From positions 1,550,001-1,614,000 of the forward strand of contig NZ_CP196822.1 in assembly GCF_051912485.1 (NCBI RefSeq): a DNA stretch of 64,000 nucleotides. Direction: 5' to 3'. Under the pieces are notes generated by a model, which did no database searches, was not told the origin of the DNA, and saw nothing but the letters and a program-made list of their open reading frames with translations. Numbering within the stretch: the first letter of the stretch is position 1; each line of letters begins with the position of its first letter. This DNA comes from Nitrobacter sp051912485 (lineage in GTDB: Bacteria > Pseudomonadota > Alphaproteobacteria > Rhizobiales > Xanthobacteraceae). Below, piece after piece: positions 46,839-54,029 of this stretch. The translations under genes and the position numbers were made by a program.

Positions 46839-47089
46839 GGCGGGCGCACCGCGGTTGCTGATCGACCAGAGCCGCCTCAACGAAATCCCGCGTCCTATCC
46901 CGCGCGCCAGTTGCCTACGCCGTCCGCGCATTGTGGGAATCCAGAAGGCCGATGCGATGCGGCTATACGGCCCCCACACTGTCTGGAAAGATGTCGGACG
47001 GAGATTGCTCGACGGTGGCTGTTAGCGTCGCTTCGTCATGAAGAGCACGGCTGCTGGCCGGATTGGGAGGATGAGGAAAAGTTCAAGTG
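46839..47089 (+). pseudogene. Broken copy of the zinc-ribbon protein encoded at 51012-51398
   Basis: One frame reads AGAPRLLIDQSRLNEIPRP, then IQKADAMRLYGPHTVWKDVG with RRLLDGGC and a stop. It matches the intact gene at 51012-51398 (RLNEIPRHLLRVE, IQKADALRLYGPHAVWKDVG). The last part, RHEEHGCWPDW, is in a different frame, so at least one frameshift separates the two pieces. The first CxxC is also damaged (CLRR in place of CMRC). No full-length product is possible. The remnant ends just before the DUF4062 gene. Confidence 0.75.
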
Positions 47090-48082
47090 AATCGGGTTTT
47101 TCAGATTTTCATTAGTTCGACCTACATCGATTTGAAGGACGAACGACAGGCCGTCAGCAATACGCTGGCAAAAGCGGGATACATGACCGCTGGCCTGGAA
47201 TTGCTTCCAGCAACTGACCGACAGCAACTCGATTATATCAACCGGATCATTGATCGCAGCGACTATTACGTCGTGATCGTTGGCAGTCGTTGCGGCCCGC
47301 TCTCCGATGATGGGCTGGCTGTCACAGAAAAACTGTTTGAATACGCGCGATCAAAAGACGTCCCCATTCTCGCGTTCCTTCCTGAAAGCTCGGGCGACGT
47401 CGCGCTCGGCGCTGAGACGGACGCACGGCTAAAAGAAAAACTGGACGCGTTCAAGGCTCGTTTGAGCACGAGCGGCATCGTCGAATTTTGGAGTAACGAA
47501 AACGATCTTTGCATGAAAGTCGTGCTGGCCGTCGCAACCGCTGCGAATTTGAAGCCGGGGGTTGGCTGGATACGGGGTGACCAAGCCATCAATCCAAAGC
47601 TCCTCCAGGAACTGGAAAGACTCCGGATCGAGAACGAGGATTTTCGTCAGAAGATCACCGATCTCAATCGCGGCGATTCATCAACTGATCTTATAGGATC
47701 AGCCGATTCAATTACTGTAGAGTTCCTTGTTTATCGATCAGAAGAAGGGTTTCCGGACCCCACATCTAAAACAATTTCATTGGGCGAGGTTTATATCGGA
47801 CTATACGACCATCTCCTCAAGAACCCCTCGGAGGCATACGTCCGAGAGCTTGTTGGATACTGGTACCGACAGAAATTTCAAATTTCGAACTATTGCGAAC
47901 TCGGCGAAAAGAGCACAGCCGTCATCCGAGACAAACTGGAGACACTCGGCTTAATCAAATCTCGGTCAATCATAGCAGGTTTTTCCAATCACATCGCCTG
48001 GTCCGTGACCGAAAAAGGAAAACAGTTTTTTGAGTCGAGACGTGTGCTGAGGATTGGTCACTCAGGTTCCGAAGCGACGTAA
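47087..48082 (+). CDS. DUF4062 domain protein with winged-helix-like C-terminus
   Basis: This 331-residue protein has an N-terminal DUF4062 domain: FQIFISSTYIDLKDERQAV, AGYMTAGLELLPATDRQ, and SDYYVVIVGSRCGPL. The fold is thought to be TIR/SIR2-like nucleotide-binding and is often fused to NLR-type or other defence modules. The middle (about 175-200) is a short coiled coil. The C-terminal third (VRELVGYWYRQKFQISNY ... TAVIRDKLETLGLI) looks like a winged helix. It lacks a helicase or NTPase module. Base composition is less GC-rich than the core. Its role is uncertain; defence or stress sensing is inference. Confidence 0.7.
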   Translation: MNRVFQIFISSTYIDLKDERQAVSNTLAKAGYMTAGLELLPATDRQQLDYINRIIDRSDYYVVIVGSRCGPLSDDGLAVTEKLFEYARSKDVPILAFLPESSGDVALGAETDARLKEKLDAFKARLSTSGIVEFWSNENDLCMKVVLAVATAANLKPGVGWIRGDQAINPKLLQELERLRIENEDFRQKITDLNRGDSSTDLIGSADSITVEFLVYRSEEGFPDPTSKTISLGEVYIGLYDHLLKNPSEAYVRELVGYWYRQKFQISNYCELGEKSTAVIRDKLETLGLIKSRSIIAGFSNHIAWSVTEKGKQFFESRRVLRIGHSGSEAT

Positions 48083-48285
48083 CACAACGCAAGCGTCAGC
48101 TAACGACGACGGCAGATTCTGATGATCGAATCTCAGAATTGCACACGAGGCGTTCGCGCAATATCGATGCGAAATTGAATCATTACTCCGTGATAGACAA
48201 GAAAGCTGGCGAACCCGAACGGCGGTGGGACCAACTACCCAGTTAGGTCCTGCGGGACCACCAACACCGAGGAGGAGTCACCGCC

Positions 48286-48636
48286 ATGCCAGCACATGCT
48301 ATTCTGTTTGAGAACGCTGATTTTCAAGGCAACCACAAGCACGTATTTGACCACATCCAGAATCTCAGCAACCAAGTCGACCACTTTGACTTCAACGATC
48401 AAACATCATCGCTCGTTGTGCTTGAAGGCAACTGGCAGTTCTTCAAGGATTGGCAGTGGCAGAATCCGTGGCCGAAAATTGTAGGTCCCGGTGTGTACGT
48501 TACAATCACCGAAGCACTCGGAGCCAATGACGCCAACGACTCGATAACCGGTATGCGTCCGGTCGACTCTCTCGGCAGAGCCATTCCCATCACGGGAGTG
48601 TCTCACACCGGTTTGTCCCAACGTCGGACCGGTTAA
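48286..48636 (+). CDS. Beta/gamma-crystallin-like protein
   Basis: This 116-residue protein starts MPAHAILFENADFQGNHKHV. Two crystallin-like repeats are visible: ILFENADFQGNHKHVFDHI with SSLVVLEGNWQFFKDW, and a second with VGPGVYVTITEA and DSITGMRPV. Such folds in microbes bind calcium, although clear (N/D)(N/D)xx(S/T)S sites are only partly present (NDQTSSL, NDANDSITG). The start has a strong AGGAGG upstream. A terminator hairpin follows at 48698. Function is unknown. Confidence 0.72.
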   Translation: MPAHAILFENADFQGNHKHVFDHIQNLSNQVDHFDFNDQTSSLVVLEGNWQFFKDWQWQNPWPKIVGPGVYVTITEALGANDANDSITGMRPVDSLGRAIPITGVSHTGLSQRRTG

Positions 48637-48697
48637 GGGCGGAGCCCGATTGTGGGAGGCCGTCCAATGAGCGGCCTCCGTCCGTGGCAATAGAGAT

Positions 48698-48717
48698 AAC
48701 CCCGCCGGAGCGGGGTT
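48698..48717. terminator. Rho-independent terminator between crystallin-like and XRE genes
   Basis: A 7-bp stem, AACCCCG with CGGGGTT, has a 6-base loop and is followed on the plus strand by GTTCTTT. It separates two convergent genes. Confidence 0.7.
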
Positions 48718-48728
48718 GTTCTTTGAAA

Positions 48729-48989
48729 CTAGTGTTTCAGACCTACGTGAACGACGGGCCCAAATGCTTTTTCGTCGACCCCAAGCGTTTCACAAATCGC
48801 CTTCAGGCGCGCAGGCTTCGGAAACTGGATGCCGCGCATATAGAGCCCGATGTCGCAGCGGCGGAAATCATAAGGGCCGCGGAAATGCTTGGATGCTTCG
48901 CGGGCGAACTGCGCTGGCGTCCAATGTTTGTCAGCAACAAGTTTTGCGAGACGATTGCCAAACTCTACTCTATCTGCATCTGACATCAT
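48729..48989 (-). CDS. Small XRE-like helix-turn-helix regulator
   Basis: This protein has 86 residues from MMSDADRVEFGNRL, or 100 from an upstream start. The layout FGNRLAKLVADKHWTPAQFAREASKH, then FRRCDIGLYMRGIQFPKPARLKAICETLGV, follows the XRE/Cro-like HTH with a recognition helix near residues 35-55. It probably binds DNA as a dimer. The upstream region (49,020-49,230) contains repeated TGACTCATCCG-like motifs that could be its operators. Confidence 0.62.
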   Translation of the reverse strand: MMSDADRVEFGNRLAKLVADKHWTPAQFAREASKHFRGPYDFRRCDIGLYMRGIQFPKPARLKAICETLGVDEKAFGPVVHVGLKH

Positions 48990-49031
48990 TTCTTTTCTTC
49001 CTGACTTCCCCTTATCCCACGCATCATCCAT

Positions 49032-49845
49032 CCGGATGAGTCAGTCCCATCCGAGGAGATCCGCGACGCAGCTCTCCGGAGAACCCGGCGGGCTTTCTTA
49101 CGTCCAGGGGATACGCATAGATTACTATACTCCGCGCCTTTTACTTCTAGCGTTAGCTTCAGAGCACCCCCGCGCGTTCTGCATAAAGGTGGCAATATAC
49201 TTGACTCATCCGTAATATACTTGACTCAGCATGTACGATTGAGAGCGAAGATATTTTGGTCTCAGCGCTGTCGGACCAGATGCAAGAATTTTGACACTGT
49301 CCGATACTCGCGCATCATGCGTGATCAACGCGATACTCGTTACCATCGCGCGCGATGGTGCTCAGCGTCACTTTGCCTCAAAGTAGCAGCGGCCATGACT
49401 CATCTGCTTGCGCCGTTGAATTCCGTGAGGCGCAAGAGACGTTATCAGCGTCGGCCGTGTTTCAGTCGCTGTCTGTCAACTCGACGACACAGACAAACTC
49501 CGAGTTGGCCGTTGCGTCGGTATCGTCCGACAACAGTTGAAACCGTTGTGCCGGCTCGATGCGATCGGTTCTAGCAGGGAGGGTCTCCCATCCGTCATGC
49601 CTCCACTCCGCAACCCTCGGCGGCGTGTAAGCTCGTCGGCTGTGATTCGACCGAACGTTAGCGAATGACCAAAGGCGCGCATCAAGCCATCGACATTCTG
49701 GGCCGGGCATACATCCACGGACACCAGGTGCAGCTCCGACATCGATCGCGTCAATGCACCGCCCGCCCCTGTGCGGACGTACTTGTCGAACCCTTACGGC
49801 TTTCTCGTGAGGCGGATCGACGCTTTGATTTATGATTTGGTATGT
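49032..49845. other. Gene-poor spacer between the XRE gene and the integrated element
   Basis: This stretch of 814 bases has no ORF with recognisable motifs. It contains TGACTCATCC-type repeats near 49,030-49,230. Short frames near 49,460-49,890 disagree between frames and look like eroded coding DNA. Confidence 0.5.
49194..49228. repeat. Tandem 15-bp repeat AATATACTTGACTCA (period 20)
   Basis: AATATACTTGACTCA occurs at 49194-49208 and again at 49214-49228. The sequence TGACTCATCCG at 49202-49212 is repeated in inverse orientation as CGGATGAGTCA around 49,031-49,041, in front of the XRE-like gene. The array could be an operator set. Confidence 0.55.
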
Positions 49846-49864
49846 GGTGGTGCGCTCGGAGGGA
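49846..49864. other. Left attachment site (attL)
   Basis: GGTGGTGCGCTCGGAGGGA is identical to the sequence at 63139-63157, which includes the 3' end of tRNA-Leu. Flanking bases differ on both sides, so the identity is limited to the core. Confidence 0.88.
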
Positions 49865-50057
49865 GTGAAACAATCAAGTGTTTTCAACTACTTATAGAAA
49901 AGGTGGGAGCGTGGAACCCTTTTGATCCCCAACGGTTATTTTCGGCAGTGCCCTCACCCTACGGGGCTAACGTAGAGACGATCGTTGCAAAAGCACCGAA
50001 AATGTATTAGCTTCACTACAGATCGCTGGATATAGGGCGTGCGTATAACCAGCCCCG

Positions 50058-50165
50058 CCTAGGTAAAACTAGGACCATCCGAACGGATGGACAGCCCGCA
50101 AGGGCCAAGAGGTTCGCCCCGAGACGCTTAGGCGTCGAGCAGACCCGAAAGGGTCTGTTTCTATT
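50058..50165 (+). ncRNA. Array of five compact hairpins; possible structured RNA ending in a terminator
   Basis: Five hairpins stand in a row: CCTAG/CTAGG (50058-50073), CCATCC/GGATGG with loop GAAC (50075-50090), GCCC/GGGC with a GCAA tetraloop (50094-50105), GACGC/GCGTC (50123-50136), and AGACCC/GGGTCT with a GAAA tetraloop (50141-50156). U-rich GTTTCTATTTCT follows the last one, as in a rho-independent terminator on the plus strand. The density and the tetraloops suggest a folded RNA. It lies just inside attL and is convergent with the unknown gene 50167-51084. No known family is recognised. Confidence 0.5.
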
Positions 50166-50167
50166 TC
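50141..50167 (+). terminator. Rho-independent terminator at the end of the hairpin array
   Basis: AGACCC, a GAAA loop and GGGTCT are followed by GTTTCTATTTCT on the plus strand. Confidence 0.7.
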
Positions 50168-51084
50168 TACCACGGTTTTTTCCTATTTTGGCTAGTCACT
50201 CGCTTGGGCAGTTTTCCCTTCAGAGCTAGATCAACCAAATTCGAAAAGCGCACTTCGCCAAATGTCGCGACGTACCGATCAGGCGTTCGTACGAATCCAC
50301 TTCGTACCCGCATCAATAGGTGGATGCCTTCCACGCCTTTGTGCCTCTCCAACGTGAACGGGATGATGTAATGATTAGGGATATCATCGTCACCCGTATC
50401 CGCACTGATCACCAAGCAGCGGTCTTGATGTCCTAGCCACACCTTCCCCTTCATGGCGTGATCGAGACGAGCCCAAATGTCGAGTGAAGCCCCATGGCGC
50501 TCGGTACAAAACCGGCCATCCTTTCGAGTGGACCCAGGGAATTTTGGACGAGTATCGCCTTCCCCCGCATCAACAGTGAAGCAATGGTCCTCGAACGTCA
50601 CTAGAATGCCGATCTCAGCATCCTTGGTCTGAACAGTAGTTCGCCGATCGTCCAGATGGACAAGATCATACGAGACCCCGCCAATCTCAAAAACACCCCA
50701 AGTCGCCATGCGCCCCCGCTGATAGACGAAGCACAATAAGCTTATGTAGGTGTGCGGGGCTACCCCGGATTGGGCCAGTTGCACCGCATAGGTTGCAATT
50801 TGCCGGCTCGAATAAAGCGTTACTTTTCCTAAATTAAACGTTGCAGAAGTGGGGAAGTAACGGGGGGCGTGCGCCAAAAGGTCGCCTACACAGGTGCCTA
50901 CTCTGGCCGCTTCGGGACGCTGTTGCGCTAAGGCGCCTGCAACCGATGGTTTATCGGGGGGACGATCGAGTTTCGACTCGACCTTGTTCCCTATTCGTTC
51001 TAATTTCTGCCATGAGCAACTGGTCGGCTTATTGGCGAATGCCCTCTCCCAAACAGATGGAAAAGCTGGCGCGCGAGCGGCCAC
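50167..51084 (-). CDS. Unknown protein, satellite cargo
   Basis: This protein has up to 305 residues and resembles nothing I know. It is soluble, without signal peptide or membrane segments. The middle and C-terminal parts are well-formed (YISLLCFVYQRGRMATWGVFEIGG, DDDIPNHYIIPFTLERHKGVEGIHLLMRVRSGF, FGEVRFSNLVDLALKGKLPKR). The first about 25 codons overlap the divergent zinc-ribbon gene, so the true start may be further in. It ends within the hairpin-rich region at the left end of the element, a usual place for accessory (for example defence) cargo. Confidence 0.6.
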   Translation of the reverse strand: MAARAPAFPSVWERAFANKPTSCSWQKLERIGNKVESKLDRPPDKPSVAGALAQQRPEAARVGTCVGDLLAHAPRYFPTSATFNLGKVTLYSSRQIATYAVQLAQSGVAPHTYISLLCFVYQRGRMATWGVFEIGGVSYDLVHLDDRRTTVQTKDAEIGILVTFEDHCFTVDAGEGDTRPKFPGSTRKDGRFCTERHGASLDIWARLDHAMKGKVWLGHQDRCLVISADTGDDDIPNHYIIPFTLERHKGVEGIHLLMRVRSGFVRTPDRYVATFGEVRFSNLVDLALKGKLPKRVTSQNRKKPW

Positions 51085-51398
51085 GAGAACCCGCCTCCGA
51101 TGTCGATGACGGTTGGTGGGAATCGGTACTGAACGATCCGCGAGCGGCCGGCGCCCCTCGCCTCCCGATTCATCAGATGCGCCTCAATGAAATCCCGCGG
51201 CACTTACTCCGCGTCGAGTGCATGAGGTGCGCCAGGGTTGTGGAAATCCAGAAGGCCGACGCGCTGCGCTTGTACGGGCCGCACGCGGTGTGGAAGGATG
51301 TCGGCCAAAGGCTACTCGACGACGGTTGCCAGCATCGCACCCGACGTCACGAAGAAGACGGCTGCTGGCCGGATTGGTTCGGTGGCAGCCAAGGATGA
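51012..51398 (+). CDS. Zinc-ribbon-like small protein
   Basis: This 128-residue protein starts MSNWSAYWRMPSPKQMEKL. Cys/His pairs in VECMRCARVVEI, LLDDGCQHRTRRHEE and DGCWPDW suggest a zinc-binding fold. The central motif IQKADALRLYGPHAVWKDVG is shared with the broken copy at 46839-47089. A longer start would add 57 residues of unlikely sequence. Similar proteins are scattered in rhizobial chromosomes with no known function. A strong terminator at 51426-51450 follows. Confidence 0.68.
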   Translation: MSNWSAYWRMPSPKQMEKLARERPREPASDVDDGWWESVLNDPRAAGAPRLPIHQMRLNEIPRHLLRVECMRCARVVEIQKADALRLYGPHAVWKDVGQRLLDDGCQHRTRRHEEDGCWPDWFGGSQG

Positions 51399-51425
51399 TC
51401 TAATTGACATATTCGGAGCAAAGAA

Positions 51426-51450
51426 AAAGGCCGGCAGTTTGCCGGCCTTT
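51426..51450. terminator. Bidirectional terminator between the zinc-ribbon and Omp31-like genes
   Basis: A perfect 10-bp stem, AAAGGCCGGC with GCCGGCCTTT, has a 5-base loop. A-tracts and T-tracts flank it on both sides. Confidence 0.85.
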
Positions 51451-51469
51451 CACATTAATTTTGACGAGA

Positions 51470-52273
51470 TCAGTACCTCGCGACGGCCGAACCGCCCCAG
51501 TTGAAGCGATAGTTCACGCCCGCTTTCACCGTGTCAATCCGAGTGGAGGAGTCGGCAAACACCGTCCCAAGCCCAAGCCCGGTTGTATTGACTTGCACCG
51601 TCTTGTTGCCGAGGTCGATATGCTCATACTCAATCTTGGCGGACCAATTAGGCGCGAAGCCCCATTCGATGCCCGCGCCGGCTACCCAGCCGTCTTTCTC
51701 GCTTCTGGAGGAAAGCCCTCCAAACGGAACGTTAGTAACTGTTATCACGCCATCGGACGCACCCCGCGCCCAAGCCCAACCGCCCTTGCCGTAGAAAAGC
51801 CAGTTATTGAATGCGTATCCAAGCCGACCTGTAACCGTCGCTATATCATCAATTCTATCAACGGAACGGATGCCAACAGTCGGAAACACGGGGTCGGCAG
51901 TTCGAGATTCCCCTCTCAGGCCTGCCCAAGTGTATTCTCCTTCCACACCCAAGACGAAGTTGTTGACTTGCCAATTAAATCCTCCCTGCACACCGCCGAG
52001 GACTCCATTTGGATGGCTCTTGTTGAGCGCAGTTCCCGTCGGATATAAACCGAACCCACCGAGACCAAATCCACGGTTACCATCATCCACTATAGTGTGC
52101 CCCTGGTCAGCCCAGCCGCCGCCGACGTGGCCGCCCACATAGAAGCCGCTCCAGTCATAGACCGCTGCAACGGGAGCGGGCGCCTTGGTGTACATGCGCG
52201 GTGCGAGATCAGCAGCATTTGCGGCCGACGCACTGATCAGCGCAGCGGCTGTCGCGAGAAAAATCTTTTTCAT
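51470..52273 (-). CDS. Omp31/OmpA-type outer-membrane beta-barrel protein
   Basis: This porin-like surface protein has about 267 residues from MKKIFLATAAALISASAANA, a standard signal peptide. The mature part begins ADLAPRMYTKAPAPVAAVYDWSGFYVGGHVGGGW, the typical start of the Omp31/outer-membrane family of rhizobia. Alternating strands follow, ending with aromatic YRFNWGGSAVARY. A GTG three codons upstream is also possible. It lies inside the integrated element, so it could be cargo that changes the cell surface or phage adsorption. That role is inference. Confidence 0.9.
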   Translation of the reverse strand: MKKIFLATAAALISASAANAADLAPRMYTKAPAPVAAVYDWSGFYVGGHVGGGWADQGHTIVDDGNRGFGLGGFGLYPTGTALNKSHPNGVLGGVQGGFNWQVNNFVLGVEGEYTWAGLRGESRTADPVFPTVGIRSVDRIDDIATVTGRLGYAFNNWLFYGKGGWAWARGASDGVITVTNVPFGGLSSRSEKDGWVAGAGIEWGFAPNWSAKIEYEHIDLGNKTVQVNTTGLGLGTVFADSSTRIDTVKAGVNYRFNWGGSAVARY

Positions 52274-52633
52274 TATCCGCACCCCAAAGTTAGAATCGAT
52301 GCTCGTATTCTAAAGATACAACCTTGGATGCGCTGTAGTCAGCGCGCCACACTTTGACGGAAAAAAGGGCCCTGCCATCCGCTGGCAGGGCTGAAGGTCG
52401 TCTCCTGGAGCCGGATCGTTGCCGGTCGGCCAAGCTAGCCACAGTTTCGTCGGGTTCCAAACAAAATCGGTGAATGCCTCGCAACGATCCAGCGCGCCAT
52501 TCATCCGTTGCGGCTGAGCTTCCCCCCACCAAACATCCGAACGAACATCGCAATCGTCAATTTCTCCGAACTTACCTTCGGCTTCTTGGCCACGGCAATG
52601 TCCTTCGCGCGGCCGTCGCCGGCCGTCTTTCGA
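52274..52633. other. Spacer with possible eroded minus-strand coding remnants
   Basis: These 360 bases hold no confident gene. Two overlapping minus-strand frames look partly coding: DFVWNPTKLWLAWPTGNDPAP near 52,460-52,400 and LFSVKVWRADYSASKVVSLE near 52,380-52,300. They are in different frames, which suggests a broken small gene. A terminator hairpin sits at 52363-52391. Confidence 0.35.
52363..52391 (-). terminator. Rho-independent terminator on the minus strand
   Basis: GCCCTGCCA paired with TGGCAGGGC (52369-52391) is followed on the minus strand by CCTTTTTT. It would end transcripts that come from the phage-like block to the right. Confidence 0.7.
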
Positions 52634-52912
52634 TCACGCCGCACCCCGATCCTTGCCCCAAAGTTTCGAGATTGCGGTGGCCTCGTTGGGCTGATTGTTC
52701 ATCCGCAGATAGCGAACCATCCGCAGCCAGAGGTTCGCGCGGAAATCAGGGTCGACGCTCTTGAGCGTAGTGTCGGTCTTTATGCCCGCAACGCGCGCGG
52801 ACCGATCGATCTCCAGCAATGTTTTTGCGGTATTGGTGAAATCGCGGCGGGATAGTTGCAGCTTTGCGACCGCCTCAAGTTCGGCAAGTCGTTGGCGAGC
52901 GTGTGGTGTCAT
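52634..52912 (-). CDS. Small hypothetical protein of the element
   Basis: This 92-residue protein starts MTPHARQRLAELEAVAKLQ and is mostly helical and charged (FTNTAKTLLEIDRSARVAGIK). It has no membrane segment or known motif. It follows the gene at 52978-53778 by 65 bases on the same strand and probably belongs to the same transcript. A start 23 residues upstream is also open. Confidence 0.55.
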   Translation of the reverse strand: MTPHARQRLAELEAVAKLQLSRRDFTNTAKTLLEIDRSARVAGIKTDTTLKSVDPDFRANLWLRMVRYLRMNNQPNEATAISKLWGKDRGAA

Positions 52913-52977
52913 GCGAGTCTTTTCATTGTCAGAGAACGAAGCACCGGGTACATCCGCCGAATGCCTCGCTCCTAGGA

Positions 52978-53778
52978 TCACGCAGCTAAACGCGCCGCGT
53001 AATACTCGGCCGGGCTTGTGAAGCGCTGACCTGTCACAAGTTCATCGGGAGTTGGCTGCCGATAATCCGCGATGCCGTCGGGACCAGGTTCGCAGACTCG
53101 CTCCTCGCCAGGTTTTCCGACCAGCCAAACCGCTGCCTCGACCTTTGCAGCCACAGCTTCGAATTCTCGCGGCTCCATTTGCGCGATATTCCGCGCTTCA
53201 TTTCGCGCAACGGCCACGATTGCCTCGGCTTCTGCGAGAAGCTCAGTCAGCGCTTCAATCTCGGCGACCTCCGCGGGGTGCTTGAGTTCGATATACCGCG
53301 CTTCAATTTTATCGATGATGTCGCCGTTGGCGAAGCCGCTCAACTCGGGTGGCGCGGTCACCGCAGCTTCGACCAATCGCAAGTCTGTCGTCGTCATCAA
53401 CAACGCTTCGCGCTCAAGCGGTTTCAGCGAGCGTAAATGCTGACGAATCTCGCCGCGCTCAAGCGCACCCGCCAGATCAGCTTTGTCAGGATCCGCCGGC
53501 TGCAAACACGCGCGCTTTGCCTTGATGTCGCGATCTAGAGTGCGGATGGGCTGCGTAGCGACGTGTTGCGCGCGAAGCGCCGGCGCTGCTAGATCACGCA
53601 CCGCCGCCTTGATGCCCGCTTCTGTGTACTGGCGGCTCGCGGCGATTCCGCTGCTCCGCTTCGAAAATTCAGCCACGGCGGTGGCCACGGCTTCGGCGGA
53701 TGCGCGAACGGCAGCGTGTCGCGGGTTGCTTTTGAACTTGTCGAGACGGGCGAGAAGACTGGCGAGGTTAGGATTCAT
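52978..53778 (-). CDS. Hypothetical phage-type protein
   Basis: This 266-residue protein is rich in Ala, Glu and Arg. It has a helical N-terminal half (ARLDKFKSNPRHAAVRASAEAVATAVAEF) and a coiled-coil-like segment (VAEIEALTELLAEAEAIVAVARNEARNI). The C-terminal YRQPTPDELVTGQRFTSPAEYYA is a conserved-looking tail. I do not recognise a family. The position near the terminase and cold-shock genes suggests a phage packaging or head-related role, but no direct evidence supports this. Confidence 0.6.
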   Translation of the reverse strand: MNPNLASLLARLDKFKSNPRHAAVRASAEAVATAVAEFSKRSSGIAASRQYTEAGIKAAVRDLAAPALRAQHVATQPIRTLDRDIKAKRACLQPADPDKADLAGALERGEIRQHLRSLKPLEREALLMTTTDLRLVEAAVTAPPELSGFANGDIIDKIEARYIELKHPAEVAEIEALTELLAEAEAIVAVARNEARNIAQMEPREFEAVAAKVEAAVWLVGKPGEERVCEPGPDGIADYRQPTPDELVTGQRFTSPAEYYAARLAA

Positions 53779-53796
53779 AGTTTTCCTTTTGTGATG

Positions 53797-54021
53797 TCAG
53801 GTGACGATGAGGATGTTTTTGGCTTCGATTTTCGCCGGATTCCGATGGGCAGGACCGATTTCAAATGACACGCGCGTGCCGCGGTTCAGTTCATCAAACT
53901 CTTCGGGGGTTTGCGTGATGTGCGCGAAAATGTCCGGCTGGCCGTCATCGCGAGAAAGGAAGCCAAATCCTTTCGGGGAATTCCACATCTTCACCGTGCC
54001 GGTAAATCGGGGTTCTTTCAT
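53797..54021 (-). CDS. Cold-shock-domain protein
   Basis: This 74-residue OB-fold protein starts MKEPRFTGTVKMWNSPKGFGF. The RNP1-like KGFGFLSRDDG and RNP2-like DIFAHITQ motifs are present, so it probably binds single-stranded nucleic acid. It differs from housekeeping CspA in the NSP segment and the C-terminal EAKNILIVT. An upstream start at 54084 would overlap the AlpA-like gene. It is carried by the mobile element. Confidence 0.88.
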   Translation of the reverse strand: MKEPRFTGTVKMWNSPKGFGFLSRDDGQPDIFAHITQTPEEFDELNRGTRVSFEIGPAHRNPAKIEAKNILIVT

Positions 54022-54029
54022 CGGCAGGA

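Noticed and set aside
49462..49887. 141-residue minus-strand ORF and an overlapping 92-residue frame
   Set aside because: Some parts look coding-like but in different frames. No family is recognised and it overlaps attL. At best it is an eroded gene.
49771..50010. 79-residue plus-strand ORF across attL
   Set aside because: The attachment site lies in its middle, so it is a chance fusion created by the insertion. It has no known motif.
50058..50160. Hairpin array as a CRISPR array
   Set aside because: The stems differ in sequence and there are no constant repeats or spacers, and no cas genes.
52290..52553. 87-residue minus-strand ORF
   Set aside because: It passes through a strong terminator and competes with another partly coding-like frame. 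I treat it as a remnant.
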